Counted from the first letter of the stretch, positions 1-7,919 are shown. The stretch: DNA of 64,000 nucleotides from Amycolatopsis sp. CA-230715 (GCF_018736145.1 NZ_CP059997.1:2851501-2915500); one strand, 5' to 3'. Numbers and translations: made by a program. Notes: generated by a model not told the origin, from the letters alone.

Positions 1-1505
1 ACCGCGTTCGGCACCTTGTAGCGCGCGATCCGCTCGCGCACGTGGTCGAGCAGTTCGTCCGCCTCGACGGACTGGCCAGGCCGCAGCACCACGAACGCCT
101 TCGGCCGCTCGCCCCACTTCTCGTCGGGCACCCCGACCACGGCGACTTCCAGCACGGCGGGGTGCGAGTCGAGCGCGGCTTCGACCTCGATCGTCGAGAT
201 GTTCTCGCCACCGGACACGATGATGTCCTTCGCCCGGTCCCGTAGCTCGATGTACCCGTCGGGATGACGCACGCCGAGATCGCCCGAGTGGAACCAGCCA
301 CCGCGGAACGCCTTCTCGGTCGCTTCGGGATCGGCGAAGTAGCCCGACATGACGTTGTTGCCGCGCATCACGACCTCGCCCATGGTGGCCCCGTCACGCG
401 GGACGTCGTTCATCTCGTCGTCCACCACGCGCACGCCGTCGGAGACGATCATGCCGACGCCCTGACGGGCCTGGAGCCTGCTGCGGGCGTCCACGTCGAG
501 CGCGGTCCACCCGTCCTGCGCCTCGCACACCGTGTACGGGCCGTAGGTCTCGGTCAGCCCGTAGACGTGCACGAGCTTCGCGCCGAGGGATTCCATGCGC
601 TTGATGACGGTCGGGCTGGGCGGCGCGCCCGCCGTGGTCACCAGGACCTCGCGGTCGAGCGGGTGGGCGCCGTCGTGGCCCGCGATGGTCACCAGCACGG
701 TCGGCGCGCCGTTGAGGTGGGTGATCCGCTCGGCTTCGAGCAGGCGCCAGATCTCCGCCGCGTCGACCGCGCGCAGGCACACGTGCGTGCCGCCGATCGC
801 GGTCACCGCCCAGGTGGTGCACCAGCCGTTGCAGTGGAACATCGGGAGCGTCCACAGGTAGCGGCTTTCCGTGGTGTGCCGCGAATGGACGATCTCGGCG
901 AGCGAGTTCAGGTACGCGCCGCGGTGGTGGTACATGACGCCCTTGGGCTGCCCCGTGGTGCCCGAGGTGTAGTTGATCGAAATGGTGCCGCGCTCGTCGG
1001 CGACGGTCCACGGCAACGGCTCGTCGCTGCCGCGCGCGAGCAGGTCGTCGTAGGAGATGCCGCCGACGCGGGGATCCGGGCTCGCGCCGGAGGCCGGATC
1101 GGTCACCGTCACGACCTCGCCCACCCCGGGGTCCTCGGGCACCGACGCGTGCAGCCCGGCGTCGGCCACCAGGACCTTCGCGCCCGAATGGCCGAGGATG
1201 TGCTTGATCTCGGCGGGCGCCAGCCGGGTGTTCACCGCGACGAGCACCGCACCCGCCAGCGGAACCGCGAAATGCGCCACGAGCATCTCGGGGATGTTCG
1301 GCAGCAGGTAGGCGACCCGGTCACCCGGCTCGACACCGCTTGCCCGCAACGCGTTCGCCACGCGCGTGACCTCCGCCGCGAACTCGCGGTAGGTCACCCG
1401 GCGCTCGCCGTAGACGATCGCCTCCTTCTCCCCGAACACTTCCGCGCTGCGTTCGAGGAACGCGAGCGGGGTCAAGGGCGTGAACCAGGTGTCGTCGATA
1501 CCCAT
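1..1505 (-). CDS. Acyl-CoA synthetase (AMP-binding, FadD-type), 3' end cut by window edge
   Basis: Activates a carboxylic acid to its acyl-AMP and then its CoA thioester; a fatty or short/medium-chain acid is the likely substrate. About 501 residues are visible. The AMP-binding loop (TSGTTGQPKG) lies near residue 175, the family motif MFHCNGW near residue 220, YGLTE near 310, and a hinge-type motif RDRAKDIIVSGGENIS near 420. The last visible residues are YKVPN, so only about 30 C-terminal residues, including the usual adenylation lysine motif, lie beyond the left edge. I chose the ATG at 1505, which has GAGG nine bases upstream; an in-frame ATG at 1514 is possible. MFHCNGW and GENIS resemble the medium-chain/AlkK-like group, but the substrate cannot be read from the sequence. 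Confidence 0.9.
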   Translation of the reverse strand, partial: MGIDDTWFTPLTPLAFLERSAEVFGEKEAIVYGERRVTYREFAAEVTRVANALRASGVEPGDRVAYLLPNIPEMLVAHFAVPLAGAVLVAVNTRLAPAEIKHILGHSGAKVLVADAGLHASVPEDPGVGEVVTVTDPASGASPDPRVGGISYDDLLARGSDEPLPWTVADERGTISINYTSGTTGQPKGVMYHHRGAYLNSLAEIVHSRHTTESRYLWTLPMFHCNGWCTTWAVTAIGGTHVCLRAVDAAEIWRLLEAERITHLNGAPTVLVTIAGHDGAHPLDREVLVTTAGAPPSPTVIKRMESLGAKLVHVYGLTETYGPYTVCEAQDGWTALDVDARSRLQARQGVGMIVSDGVRVVDDEMNDVPRDGATMGEVVMRGNNVMSGYFADPEATEKAFRGGWFHSGDLGVRHPDGYIELRDRAKDIIVSGGENISTIEVEAALDSHPAVLEVAVVGVPDEKWGERPKAFVVLRPGQSVEADELLDHVRERIARYKVPNA

Positions 1506-1547
1506 GGCGGCCATCCTCACCCCCGCTCGCTCACCCCACAACCGCGC

Positions 1548-2336
1548 TCAGCCCAGGAATTCGGCGACCACGGGCACGAGCGCGGCGGGCTCCCGCAGGA
1601 TGCCGTGGTCCTCGCCGGGCAGCGTGCGGTACTGCGCGCCGGGCACCGCGTCCGCAGCCGCGCGAGACCCGGCGCGCATCGCCTCGTCGCTGTCGCCGCC
1701 GTCGATGACGAGGACGGGCACGCCGATGGCGGACAGGCGCTCGGCGGGCTGCCCGAGCCCGCAGACGGCGATGTCGTACGGGAGGGTGTGCGCCTGCGCG
1801 GTCAGGTAGGCCCACGTGTTCGCGTCGCCGCGCATCCCGTCGACGACCTCCGCCGGGGCGCCGGTCAGCCGCAGGAATTCGGCAGCCGCGCCGTCGCGGT
1901 CACCGGCCTCGGCGAGTTCGACCACCCGGTCCGCCGCCACGCTGCTCTCTTCCGTGACCGTCCCGTACGGCGGCTCGTAGACGGCCACCTTGGTCACCGG
2001 GAGCCCGGCCGCGGTGGCCTCCAGCGCGAGGACGGCGCCCGAGGAGTGGCCGAACAGCGCCGCCTTGCCACCCGCGTGCTCGATCAGGGCCGCGATGTCC
2101 TCGACCTCGCGGGCGACGGCCACCTCCGACGCGCGGTCCTCGCTGTCGCCGCGGCCGCGGCGGTCGTACCGATAGGTGGTGAACTCCGCGGCGAGCCCCT
2201 CGGCCAGCGCGGTGGTCGTCGACCGGTCGTTGAACGCGCCGCCGATCAGGATCACCGCCGGTCCCCGCCCCGACCGCGCGAACGCGATCTCCGAACCGTC
2301 CGCCGACCGCACCCGTTCGATCCCGGTCTCCGTCAT
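1548..2336 (-). CDS. Alpha/beta hydrolase
   Basis: A 262-residue alpha/beta-hydrolase fold protein. The nucleophile elbow GHSSG places the catalytic serine at about residue 98, an oxyanion-hole glycine pair (IGGAF) is near 32, and GEDHGIL near the C-terminus supplies the likely catalytic histidine. There is no signal peptide, so it should be cytosolic. The open frame extends upstream to 2414, but the ATG at 2336 is preceded by GGGCGGGAAG and begins the conserved domain (MTETGIERV). It lies 43 bases upstream of the acyl-CoA synthetase start on the same strand, so co-transcription is plausible. The substrate is unknown; esterase, haloperoxidase-like and lactonase activities are all possible for this fold. 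Confidence 0.85.
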   Translation of the reverse strand: MTETGIERVRSADGSEIAFARSGRGPAVILIGGAFNDRSTTTALAEGLAAEFTTYRYDRRGRGDSEDRASEVAVAREVEDIAALIEHAGGKAALFGHSSGAVLALEATAAGLPVTKVAVYEPPYGTVTEESSVAADRVVELAEAGDRDGAAAEFLRLTGAPAEVVDGMRGDANTWAYLTAQAHTLPYDIAVCGLGQPAERLSAIGVPVLVIDGGDSDEAMRAGSRAAADAVPGAQYRTLPGEDHGILREPAALVPVVAEFLG

Positions 2337-2436
2337 CTTCCCGCCCCGTTCCACGTCGTTCGGCACTCCCGTCGAGCGCCGTCGACAGGATGTCGAAGCA
2401 CGCCCGCCGTTCACTACATCCGGAGCGGAAGAAGTT

Positions 2437-3540
2437 TCAGCCCGCGAGCCATTCCATCCGCTGGCCGTGCGGCGCCGTGCGGGCGAGCGCCTTCGCTTCG
2501 GCCTTGCCGCCTTCCCAGTGCACGAGCCCGAGGGTGCTTTCCCCGCGGAAGACCAGATCGTCCCTGCCCGGCAGCACGTACTTCAGCCCGACGTCGTACG
2601 CCTCCTCGCTGACCCACCACAGTGGACGGTCCGAGGCGAGCGCGGCCACCGCGTCGACGAACGCCTCGCGCCGCGGCTCTTCCAGGTACGGCAACAGGTG
2701 GCTGGTGAGCACCACGAGCGGCAGCTCCGCGGGGAACCGGGCGGCGGTGGCCGCGAGATCGTCGACGGCGTCGCCGGTGATCAGCTCCGGGACGTCCTTG
2801 CGCTGGGCGGCGGCCGCGGTGCGCAGCAGCCGGATCCGGTCCGGCTGGTCCGCCCACACGCACGCTTCGAGCCAGGCCAGCTCGTCCTCGTCGGCGGCGT
2901 CCACCGGCATCCGGTCCAGCCCGGCCTTCGCCGCGATGGTCAGCTTCTTCGGCAGCTTCGGTGCCACCGCGCCCTCGGCGAGCTCCAGCGCGCAGTGCAG
3001 CCCGACCGGGGTCTTCGCCGGTCCGGCGACGAGCTGCTCGCCGCCGTCGCACTGGTACCGGTAGCCGTAGCGGTCCAGCCCGAGCAGCAGCCCGGCGCTG
3101 CAGCCGGCCTCCAGCAGCGCGATCTTCCCGCCGGCGGCCTTCGCGGCGGCCGCGACCGCCGGGTACAGCAGCGCGGCGCGGCGGACCTCGTTCGTCTGCG
3201 TGTACCGGGAGCCGATGATCTCCCTCGCCTTGTCCGCGCGCCCCAGCAGGAACTCCCGGAACAGCGGCCAAGTCTCCGAATCGACGCCGTCGAACCCGCC
3301 GAGCGTCGGGTAGTACCGCGACAGCGGGTGGATCGGGTCGGCCTGGATCAGCCGGTGCGCCGCGGCGAGCAGCAGGTTCGGGCGCGCCTCACCCGCCGGT
3401 GCCCCCTCCAGCAGGCCCGCCACTTCGTCGTCCTCGGCCGCCTTCGCCGCCAGATGCGCGTAGAGCGGTGACGAGTCGGCCGCCTCCACCTCGGCGAACC
3501 TGGTCAGGCGCTGCTTGATCTCGTCGAGCCCGATCCCCAC
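2437..3540 (-). CDS. DUF2332 family protein
   Basis: A 367-residue protein resembling actinobacterial DUF2332 proteins. The N-terminal half contains PLYAHLAAKAAEDDEVAGLL and the central part FREFLLGRADKAREIIGSR; the middle (LLEAGCSAGLLLGLDRYGY) looks like a methyltransferase-type glycine-rich loop. The family has no established function. The open frame runs on to 3762, but that part overlaps the MaoC gene. The GTG at 3540 is preceded by AGGGGAG and begins the conserved region (GIGLDEIKQRLTRFAE). It follows the MaoC gene by 13 bases on the same strand, so the two are probably one transcript. No membrane segments are visible. Confidence 0.85.
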   Translation of the reverse strand: MGIGLDEIKQRLTRFAEVEAADSSPLYAHLAAKAAEDDEVAGLLEGAPAGEARPNLLLAAAHRLIQADPIHPLSRYYPTLGGFDGVDSETWPLFREFLLGRADKAREIIGSRYTQTNEVRRAALLYPAVAAAAKAAGGKIALLEAGCSAGLLLGLDRYGYRYQCDGGEQLVAGPAKTPVGLHCALELAEGAVAPKLPKKLTIAAKAGLDRMPVDAADEDELAWLEACVWADQPDRIRLLRTAAAAQRKDVPELITGDAVDDLAATAARFPAELPLVVLTSHLLPYLEEPRREAFVDAVAALASDRPLWWVSEEAYDVGLKYVLPGRDDLVFRGESTLGLVHWEGGKAEAKALARTAPHGQRMEWLAG

Positions 3541-3553
3541 TTGCTCCCCTTCG

Positions 3554-4057
3554 CTATTCGTGCGGTACCGGACGGCCAGGCTGCTCGCCGCCGCGGGTCT
3601 CGCCGTAGGACCGCTTCGGCACCATGACCTTGCGGCGGAACGTGCAGACGATGAGCCCGTCCTGCTTGTAGCCCCGAGTCTCCACGTAGACCACGCCGCG
3701 GTCGTCCTTCGACTTCGACGGGGTCTTGTCCAGTACTTCGGTTTCGCCGTAGATCGTGTCACCGTGGAACGTCGGCTTCACGTGTTTGAGTGATTCGACC
3801 TCGAGGTTCGCGATCGCCTTGCCGGAAATGTCCGGCACCGACATGCCCAGCAGCAGCGAATAGACGTAGTTGCCGACCACGACGTTCTTCCCGAAGTCAG
3901 TGGTTTCGCCCGCGTAGTGCGCATCCAGGTGCAGGGGGTGGTGGTTCATCGTGATCAGGCAGAACAGATGATCGTCGTACTCGGTGACCGTCTTGCCAGG
4001 CCAGTGCTTGTACACCGCGCCGACCTCGAACTCCTCGTAGTACCGGCCGAACTGCAC
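3554..4057 (-). CDS. MaoC-like dehydratase (hot-dog fold)
   Basis: A 167-residue single hot-dog-fold protein of the MaoC/(R)-hydratase group, expected to hydrate an enoyl-CoA or mesaconyl-CoA-type thioester. The N-terminus reads QFGRYYEEFEVGAVY, and the catalytic segment NHHPLHLDAHYA (about residues 40-50) carries the Asp/His positions of the family. I prefer the GTG at 4057 because AGGAGG sits seven bases upstream; the ATG at 4063 would overlap that ribosome-binding site. The gene is divergent from corA and precedes the DUF2332 gene. With the acyl-CoA synthetase downstream it suggests acyl-CoA metabolism, but the substrate is not determined. Confidence 0.88.
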   Translation of the reverse strand: MQFGRYYEEFEVGAVYKHWPGKTVTEYDDHLFCLITMNHHPLHLDAHYAGETTDFGKNVVVGNYVYSLLLGMSVPDISGKAIANLEVESLKHVKPTFHGDTIYGETEVLDKTPSKSKDDRGVVYVETRGYKQDGLIVCTFRRKVMVPKRSYGETRGGEQPGRPVPHE

Positions 4058-4126
4058 GAACATTCCTCCTGTCGCGAATCGTGCGCCCGGTAACACCATT
4101 TGGCCCTGGAGCGACACGAGTAGACG

Positions 4127-4143
4127 TTGAGGAGTAGCCTCAA
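4127..4143. promoter_or_regulatory. Inverted repeat between maoC-like gene and corA (candidate operator)
   Basis: TTGAGG-AGTAG-CCTCAA is a perfect 6-bp dyad with a 5-bp centre, in the divergent gap between the MaoC gene and the corA leader. Its position upstream of both transcription units fits an operator, but no regulator gene is adjacent, and chance occurrence is not excluded. Confidence 0.25.
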
Positions 4144-4179
4144 TGATCGGTGTTCGTCCGTCAACGCGAGCATCACCAC

Positions 4180-4358
4180 GTCGGCCGAAGGAGGTGAGGT
4201 ACGCGATATGAGTACCGGCGATAGTCCGCTCCCTAGTACCACCAGCGTCCTCAGCACACCGGCCGACCTCCTGCCTTCCAGGTAGGCGCCGGTACGCACC
4301 AGGACGCTGGCAGCCGGGCGGATCAGTACCCGCGCGGCACGTCGTAACCCCGTACGAC
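4180..4358 (+). promoter_or_regulatory. Structured 5' leader of corA with competing helices
   Basis: The roughly 200 bases before corA hold several perfect inverted repeats that cannot all form together. GTCGGCCG (4180-4187) pairs with CGGCCGAC (4260-4267). AGGAGGT (4189-4195) pairs with ACCTCCT (4266-4272). GTACCGGCG (4212-4220) pairs with CGCCGGTAC (4287-4295). CCAGCGTCCT (4242-4251) pairs with AGGACGCTGG (4301-4310). A further hairpin, GTCGTA/TACGAC, lies at 4341-4358. The second and third helices would bury the ribosome-binding site and body of a small open reading frame at 4208-4285. This is the layout of an attenuator or riboswitch upstream of a magnesium transporter. The strongly conserved bases of the known M-box were not recognised here. 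Confidence 0.5.
4208..4285 (+). CDS. Candidate leader peptide of corA (25 aa)
   Basis: ATG at 4208 follows GGAGGTGAGG by eight bases and opens a 25-codon frame ending in TAG at 4283-4285, 103 bases before the corA start. The peptide begins MSTGDSPLP and has four prolines in all, with a later TPADLLPSR end. Several codons are unusual for such GC-rich DNA (AGT three times, CCT twice, ACA, AGG). Salmonella mgtA and corA carry leader peptides (MgtL, CorL) that couple ribosome behaviour on the leader to transcription of the transporter, and MgtL also has an early acidic, proline-spaced DPTPLP stretch. A similar role here is an inference; the frame could also be a by-product of the palindromes. Confidence 0.5.
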   Translation: MSTGDSPLPSTTSVLSTPADLLPSR

Positions 4359-4388
4359 TCGCGTTCTCGTGTACCGACAGGAGTTGCC

Positions 4389-5474
4389 ATGCCTGCGATT
4401 CCCTCCCTCGGCGGCCTTCGCGGCCGCGGAAACGGCAAGCCAGCACAGGTCGCGCCGCCCATTCCGGTGCCCCTGTCGGCCTACGTCGTCGACTGCGCCA
4501 TCTACGTCGACGGCGCGCGGCAGTCCGGCCGGTGGTCGCACACCGAGGCGATCAAGGAGGTCCGCGAGCGGGGCGACGGGTTCGTCTGGATCGGCCTGCA
4601 CGAGCCGGACGAGGAGCAGATCCAGGGCATCGCCGACACGTTCGGCCTGCACGAGCTGGCCGTGGAGGACGCGGTGCACGCGCACCAGCGGCCCAAGCTC
4701 GAGCGGTACGACGAAACGCTGTTCATGGTCCTCAAGACCGTCCGGTACGTCGAGCACGAGTCGCCGAGCACGGCCAACGAGATCGTCGAGACCGGCGAGC
4801 TGATGGCGTTCCTCGGCAAGGACTTCATCATCACCGTCCGGCACGGGAACCACTCCGGGCTCGCCCGCCTGCGCGCCGAGCTGGACTCCGAGCCCGACAC
4901 GCTCCGCCACGGCCCGGCCAGCGTGCTGCACGCCATCGCCGACCACGTGGTCGACCACTACCTCGACGTCACCGACCACCTCGAAGAGGACATCGACGAG
5001 ATGGAGACGCTGGTGTTCGCGCCGCGCTCCTCGGTCACCGCCGAAACGATCTACTTCATGAAGCGCGAGGTGCTCGAACTGCGCCGCGCGGTGATGCCGC
5101 TGGCGACCCCGCTCAAGCGGCTCGCGGAGGGCTACACCCGGCTCGTGCCGGACGAGGTGCGCTCGTACTTCCGCGACGTCGACGACCACCTCACCACCGT
5201 TTCCGAACGCGTCGCCGGTTTCGACGAACTGCTCACCACACTGGTCGACGCGACGCTCGCGAAGATCACGCTGCAGCAGAACACCGACATGCGCAAGATC
5301 ACCGCGTGGGCGGGCATCGTCGCGGTCCCGACCGCGGGTGCCGGCATCTACGGGATGAACTTCGACTTCATGCCGGAACTGCACTGGCGGTTCGGCTATC
5401 CGCTCGTGATGGGCGTGATCCTCGCGATCTGCCTGCTGCTGTACCGAATATTGAGGAAGAACCGCTGGCTCTGA
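4389..5474 (+). CDS. corA: CorA-type magnesium/cobalt transporter
   Basis: A 361-residue CorA channel for Mg2+ (and Co2+) in the cytoplasmic membrane. The large N-terminal cytosolic domain runs to about residue 290 and includes the long helix region EDIDEMETLVFAPRSS. The diagnostic YGMNF motif is near residue 320, at the end of the first of two C-terminal membrane segments; the second (YPLVMGVILAICLLLYRIL) precedes a basic tail KNRW. The ATG at 4389 has AGGAG five bases upstream. Length is typical for the family. The gene is preceded by the structured leader and small frame described separately, so control by magnesium at the RNA or translation level is plausible. Mycobacteria carry corA next to the lpqY-sugABC block, which also lies in this window. 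Confidence 0.96.
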   Translation: MPAIPSLGGLRGRGNGKPAQVAPPIPVPLSAYVVDCAIYVDGARQSGRWSHTEAIKEVRERGDGFVWIGLHEPDEEQIQGIADTFGLHELAVEDAVHAHQRPKLERYDETLFMVLKTVRYVEHESPSTANEIVETGELMAFLGKDFIITVRHGNHSGLARLRAELDSEPDTLRHGPASVLHAIADHVVDHYLDVTDHLEEDIDEMETLVFAPRSSVTAETIYFMKREVLELRRAVMPLATPLKRLAEGYTRLVPDEVRSYFRDVDDHLTTVSERVAGFDELLTTLVDATLAKITLQQNTDMRKITAWAGIVAVPTAGAGIYGMNFDFMPELHWRFGYPLVMGVILAICLLLYRILRKNRWL

Positions 5475-5531
5475 GGCCGCGGTCTTCACCCACCGTCCTT
5501 TTTCCACCACCCGAGACACGGGGGTTTCCTC

Positions 5532-5648
5532 ATGCCACGCCTGCTGACCAACGTGAAGTTCTGGGGCCTCGCCATGGCCGTCATCTGGATCGTCGCGATC
5601 ACCGCGATCATCATGAAGGACCCGGGGCTCGCGCGCGGCGGAAAGTAG
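5532..5648 (+). CDS. Small single-span membrane protein
   Basis: A 38-residue frame starting at the ATG at 5532 behind a GGGGG run. It reads MPRLLTNVKFWGLAMAVIWI, continues VAITAIIMKD, and ends GGK. One hydrophobic segment of about 20 residues fills the middle, with basic residues on the N side. It lies 57 bases after corA and 23 bases before the metallophosphoesterase, on the same strand, so it may belong to either transcript. I recognise no family. A role as a small partner of CorA is speculative; codon choice and the spacing support it being a gene. Confidence 0.55.
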   Translation: MPRLLTNVKFWGLAMAVIWIVAITAIIMKDPGLARGGK

Positions 5649-5671
5649 CCGCGCGGACGTATCCTCGGCGC

Positions 5672-6340
5672 ATGCTGCGTGCGCTGGTGGTCGCCGACGA
5701 GGTCGACGAGCGGTTGTGGGCCGGTGCGGTCCGCGGCTGCTCCGCCGATCTCGTCATCGGCGCCGGCGACCTGCCGTACGCCTACCTCGGTTTCCTCGCG
5801 GCCGCGCTCGACGCGCCCTGCGTTTTCGTGCCGGGCAACCACGACGCGGATCTCAGCGGGTTCACCCGGTACGGCGGACTGTCCATGAAGGACGGTTTCC
5901 CGGTCTCGTGGCCCGGCCCGGAAGGCGGCGTGAACGCGGACGGCCGCGTGGTCGACGTCGCGGGGCTGCGCGTGGCGGGGCTCGGCGGTTCGGTGCGGTA
6001 CAACGACGGGCCGAACCAGTGGACGCAACGCCAGCAGGCGCGCCGCGCACGCGGGCTCGTCCGCCGCGCGGAGCGCCGTCGCCGCCGTGACGGCCGCGGT
6101 GTGGACGTCCTGCTGACGCACGCGCCCCCGCTCGGCGTCGGCGATCGCGACGATCCGCCGCACCGCGGATTCGCCTGCCTGCACCAGGTCGTCGCGCGGC
6201 TCAACCCGAAATGGCTGCTGCACGGGCACATCCATCCCTATGGCGAGGACGTGCCCGACCGGAGGATGGGGGAAACCGTGGTGCGCAACGTGGTCGGGCG
6301 GCACGTGATGGAGTTCGAGCGCGCGGACGTGACATCGTGA
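5672..6340 (+). CDS. Calcineurin-like metallophosphoesterase
   Basis: A 222-residue metallophosphoesterase. The metal-binding motifs are ordered as in the family: GAGDLPYAYLG near residue 32 (the usual GDxxD position), PGNHDAD near residue 55, LLTHAPP near 148 and GHIHP near 188. There is no signal peptide. The ATG at 5672 begins the conserved strand (LRALVVAD). The stop codon overlaps the GTG start of the next gene by four bases (GTGA), which argues for translational coupling with the ParB-like protein. The substrate (phosphodiester, nucleotide or protein) is not evident from the sequence. Confidence 0.88.
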   Translation: MLRALVVADEVDERLWAGAVRGCSADLVIGAGDLPYAYLGFLAAALDAPCVFVPGNHDADLSGFTRYGGLSMKDGFPVSWPGPEGGVNADGRVVDVAGLRVAGLGGSVRYNDGPNQWTQRQQARRARGLVRRAERRRRRDGRGVDVLLTHAPPLGVGDRDDPPHRGFACLHQVVARLNPKWLLHGHIHPYGEDVPDRRMGETVVRNVVGRHVMEFERADVTS

Positions 6341-7185
6341 GCCCCAGCAGGGACACCGGGTTCCCGCGCGCCGACGCCGAACACGACTTCCTCCGCGCCA
6401 GGCGGCGGCAGGTGTTGTCGCGGCTGGCGAAGTGGCTGCGCGGCGAACCCGACGACGTCAACATCATGCTGCCGTTCACCGAAGTCGTGGACGCGCTGGG
6501 CTACCAGAGCGAGCGCCGGATCGGGGCGCGCGTGATCCGGCTCGATTCGATCGTCGGCAGCGTGGACCGTGGCCGTGATTTCGACCGGCGGTTCCGGCCG
6601 ACCTCGGCGCGCGTGCGCGAGCGGTGGGAACGGCTCGCGCTCGCGACCCGGCGCGGCGAGCACATTCCGCCGATCGAGGTGTACCGGGTCGGCGAGCTGC
6701 ACTTCATCATCGACGGGCACCACCGGGTCTCCGTCGCGCACGCGCTCGGACTGTCCACAATAGAGGCTTACGTGACCGTGGTCAGGACGAAGCTGAACCC
6801 GAGCGGGATCCGGTTCCGCGGCGACCTGATCGTCAAGGACTACCGGCGGCTGTTCCTCGAACGCGTCCCGCTGACCGGGCAGGCGCGCGCGGCCGTGCTG
6901 GTCTCGGATCCTTGGGACTACGCGAAACTCGGCGAACACGTCGAGGCGTGGGGGTTCCGGTTGATGCAGGACGAAGGCGCGTTCCTGGACAGGGCGCGCG
7001 TCGCGCAGCGTTGGCACGACGAGGAATTCGTGCCGGTGGTGGCGATGCTGCGGCAGGCGGACCTGATCGGCGACCGGACGGAGGCGGAGGCGTACATGTG
7101 GGTGGCTGGCGAGCGGTATCGGCTGATCCGCACGCACCGGTGGGACGACGAGGTCATCGAAGCCGTGCGGACGCGGCGCACATGA
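6337..7185 (+). CDS. ParB/Srx-fold domain protein
   Basis: A 282-residue protein whose middle resembles the ParB N-terminal (ParB/sulfiredoxin) fold. There is a strand ARVIRLDSIVGS near residue 65, then PPIEVYRVGELHFIIDGHHR near 111-130, with DGHHRVSVAHALG at the position of the family's nucleotide-binding GxxR box. The N-terminal 60 residues are basic and helical (RARRRQVLSRLAKWL). The C-terminal half (DLIVKDYRRLFLERVPLTGQARAAVLVSDPWDY) is not recognised. It lacks the helix-turn-helix of chromosomal ParB, so it is unlikely to be the partitioning protein. It is coupled on both sides (GTGA and ATGA overlaps) to the metallophosphoesterase and the PIG-L deacetylase. Confidence 0.75.
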   Translation: MSPSRDTGFPRADAEHDFLRARRRQVLSRLAKWLRGEPDDVNIMLPFTEVVDALGYQSERRIGARVIRLDSIVGSVDRGRDFDRRFRPTSARVRERWERLALATRRGEHIPPIEVYRVGELHFIIDGHHRVSVAHALGLSTIEAYVTVVRTKLNPSGIRFRGDLIVKDYRRLFLERVPLTGQARAAVLVSDPWDYAKLGEHVEAWGFRLMQDEGAFLDRARVAQRWHDEEFVPVVAMLRQADLIGDRTEAEAYMWVAGERYRLIRTHRWDDEVIEAVRTRRT

Positions 7186-7919
7186 GCACCATCGTCGCGT
7201 TCCACGCGCATCCCGACGACGAGGCCCTGCTCACCGGCGGCACCCTCGCCCGCGCCGCCGACGACGGGCACCGCGTGGTGATCGCGGTCGCCACCGACGG
7301 CGTGATCGGGGAAAGCGAACCCACCCGGCTCGACGAACTCCGCGCCAGCGCGCGAATCCTCGGCGTGCAGCGCGTCGAGCACCTCGGGTACGCCGACAGC
7401 GGGCACGGGCCGCTGCTCTACCCGGATCCCCCGGACCGCCCGCGTTTCGTCAGGGTGCCCGTCGAAGAGGCCGCTGGACGGCTGGCCGCACTGCTGCGCG
7501 AAGAACGCGCTTCCACGCTGCTGACCTACGACGAGAACGGCGGCTACGGCCACCGGGACCACGTGCGGGTGCACGAGGTCGGCAAGCGGGCCGCCGAACT
7601 CGCCGGGACACCGGCCGTGCTGGAAGCGACCATGCCGCGCGACGCCCTGGACCGGCTGGTGCGCCTGACCAAGCTGCTCCGGATCCCGTTCGGCTACGAC
7701 TCGCTGCTCTACAGCCCCCGCTCGGCGATCACGCACCGGTTCGACCTGCGGCGGTACGCGCGGCAGAAGCAGGCCGCGCTCGCCGCGCACGAGTCCGTGC
7801 TGCGCGGCAGCGGGCGCTCGGCGGCGGTCTTCCGGGTGCTGGTGAAGCTGCCCGCCCCGGTGTTCGGCCTGTTGCTCGGCCGGGAGTGGTTCATCGCCAG
7901 CTTCAGTCCTCCGGAATGA
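7182..7919 (+). CDS. PIG-L family deacetylase
   Basis: A 245-residue PIG-L/LmbE zinc hydrolase. The metal motif AHPDDEALLTGG is at residues 8-19, and the distal histidine motif GHRDHVRVHEVG is near residue 125. Known members de-N-acetylate GlcNAc derivatives (for example MshB in mycothiol synthesis) or cleave mycothiol conjugates (Mca). The C-terminal third (RLVRLTKLLRIPFGYDSLLYS) differs from both of those, so a specific role is not assigned. The ATG at 7182 overlaps the previous stop as ATGA. The 3' end overlaps the convergent PspC-domain gene by 17 bases. Confidence 0.85.
   Translation: MSTIVAFHAHPDDEALLTGGTLARAADDGHRVVIAVATDGVIGESEPTRLDELRASARILGVQRVEHLGYADSGHGPLLYPDPPDRPRFVRVPVEEAAGRLAALLREERASTLLTYDENGGYGHRDHVRVHEVGKRAAELAGTPAVLEATMPRDALDRLVRLTKLLRIPFGYDSLLYSPRSAITHRFDLRRYARQKQAALAAHESVLRGSGRSAAVFRVLVKLPAPVFGLLLGREWFIASFSPPE

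Noticed and set aside
264..2612. A 782-codon plus-strand open frame.
   Set aside because: It runs antisense to the acyl-CoA synthetase, hydrolase and DUF2332 genes; the translation is rich in Arg/Gly/Ala/His with no motif. GC-rich DNA gives such shadow frames.
4180..4358. A canonical M-box Mg2+ riboswitch in the corA leader.
   Set aside because: The GGTGAGG stretch looks like the M-box start, but the strongly conserved following bases (for example the GUCxAAAGACG core) were not found. It is described as a structured leader of undetermined type instead.
4323..5519. A 398-codon minus-strand open frame opposite corA.
   Set aside because: Antisense to a clear CorA with no recognisable domain or ribosome-binding site.
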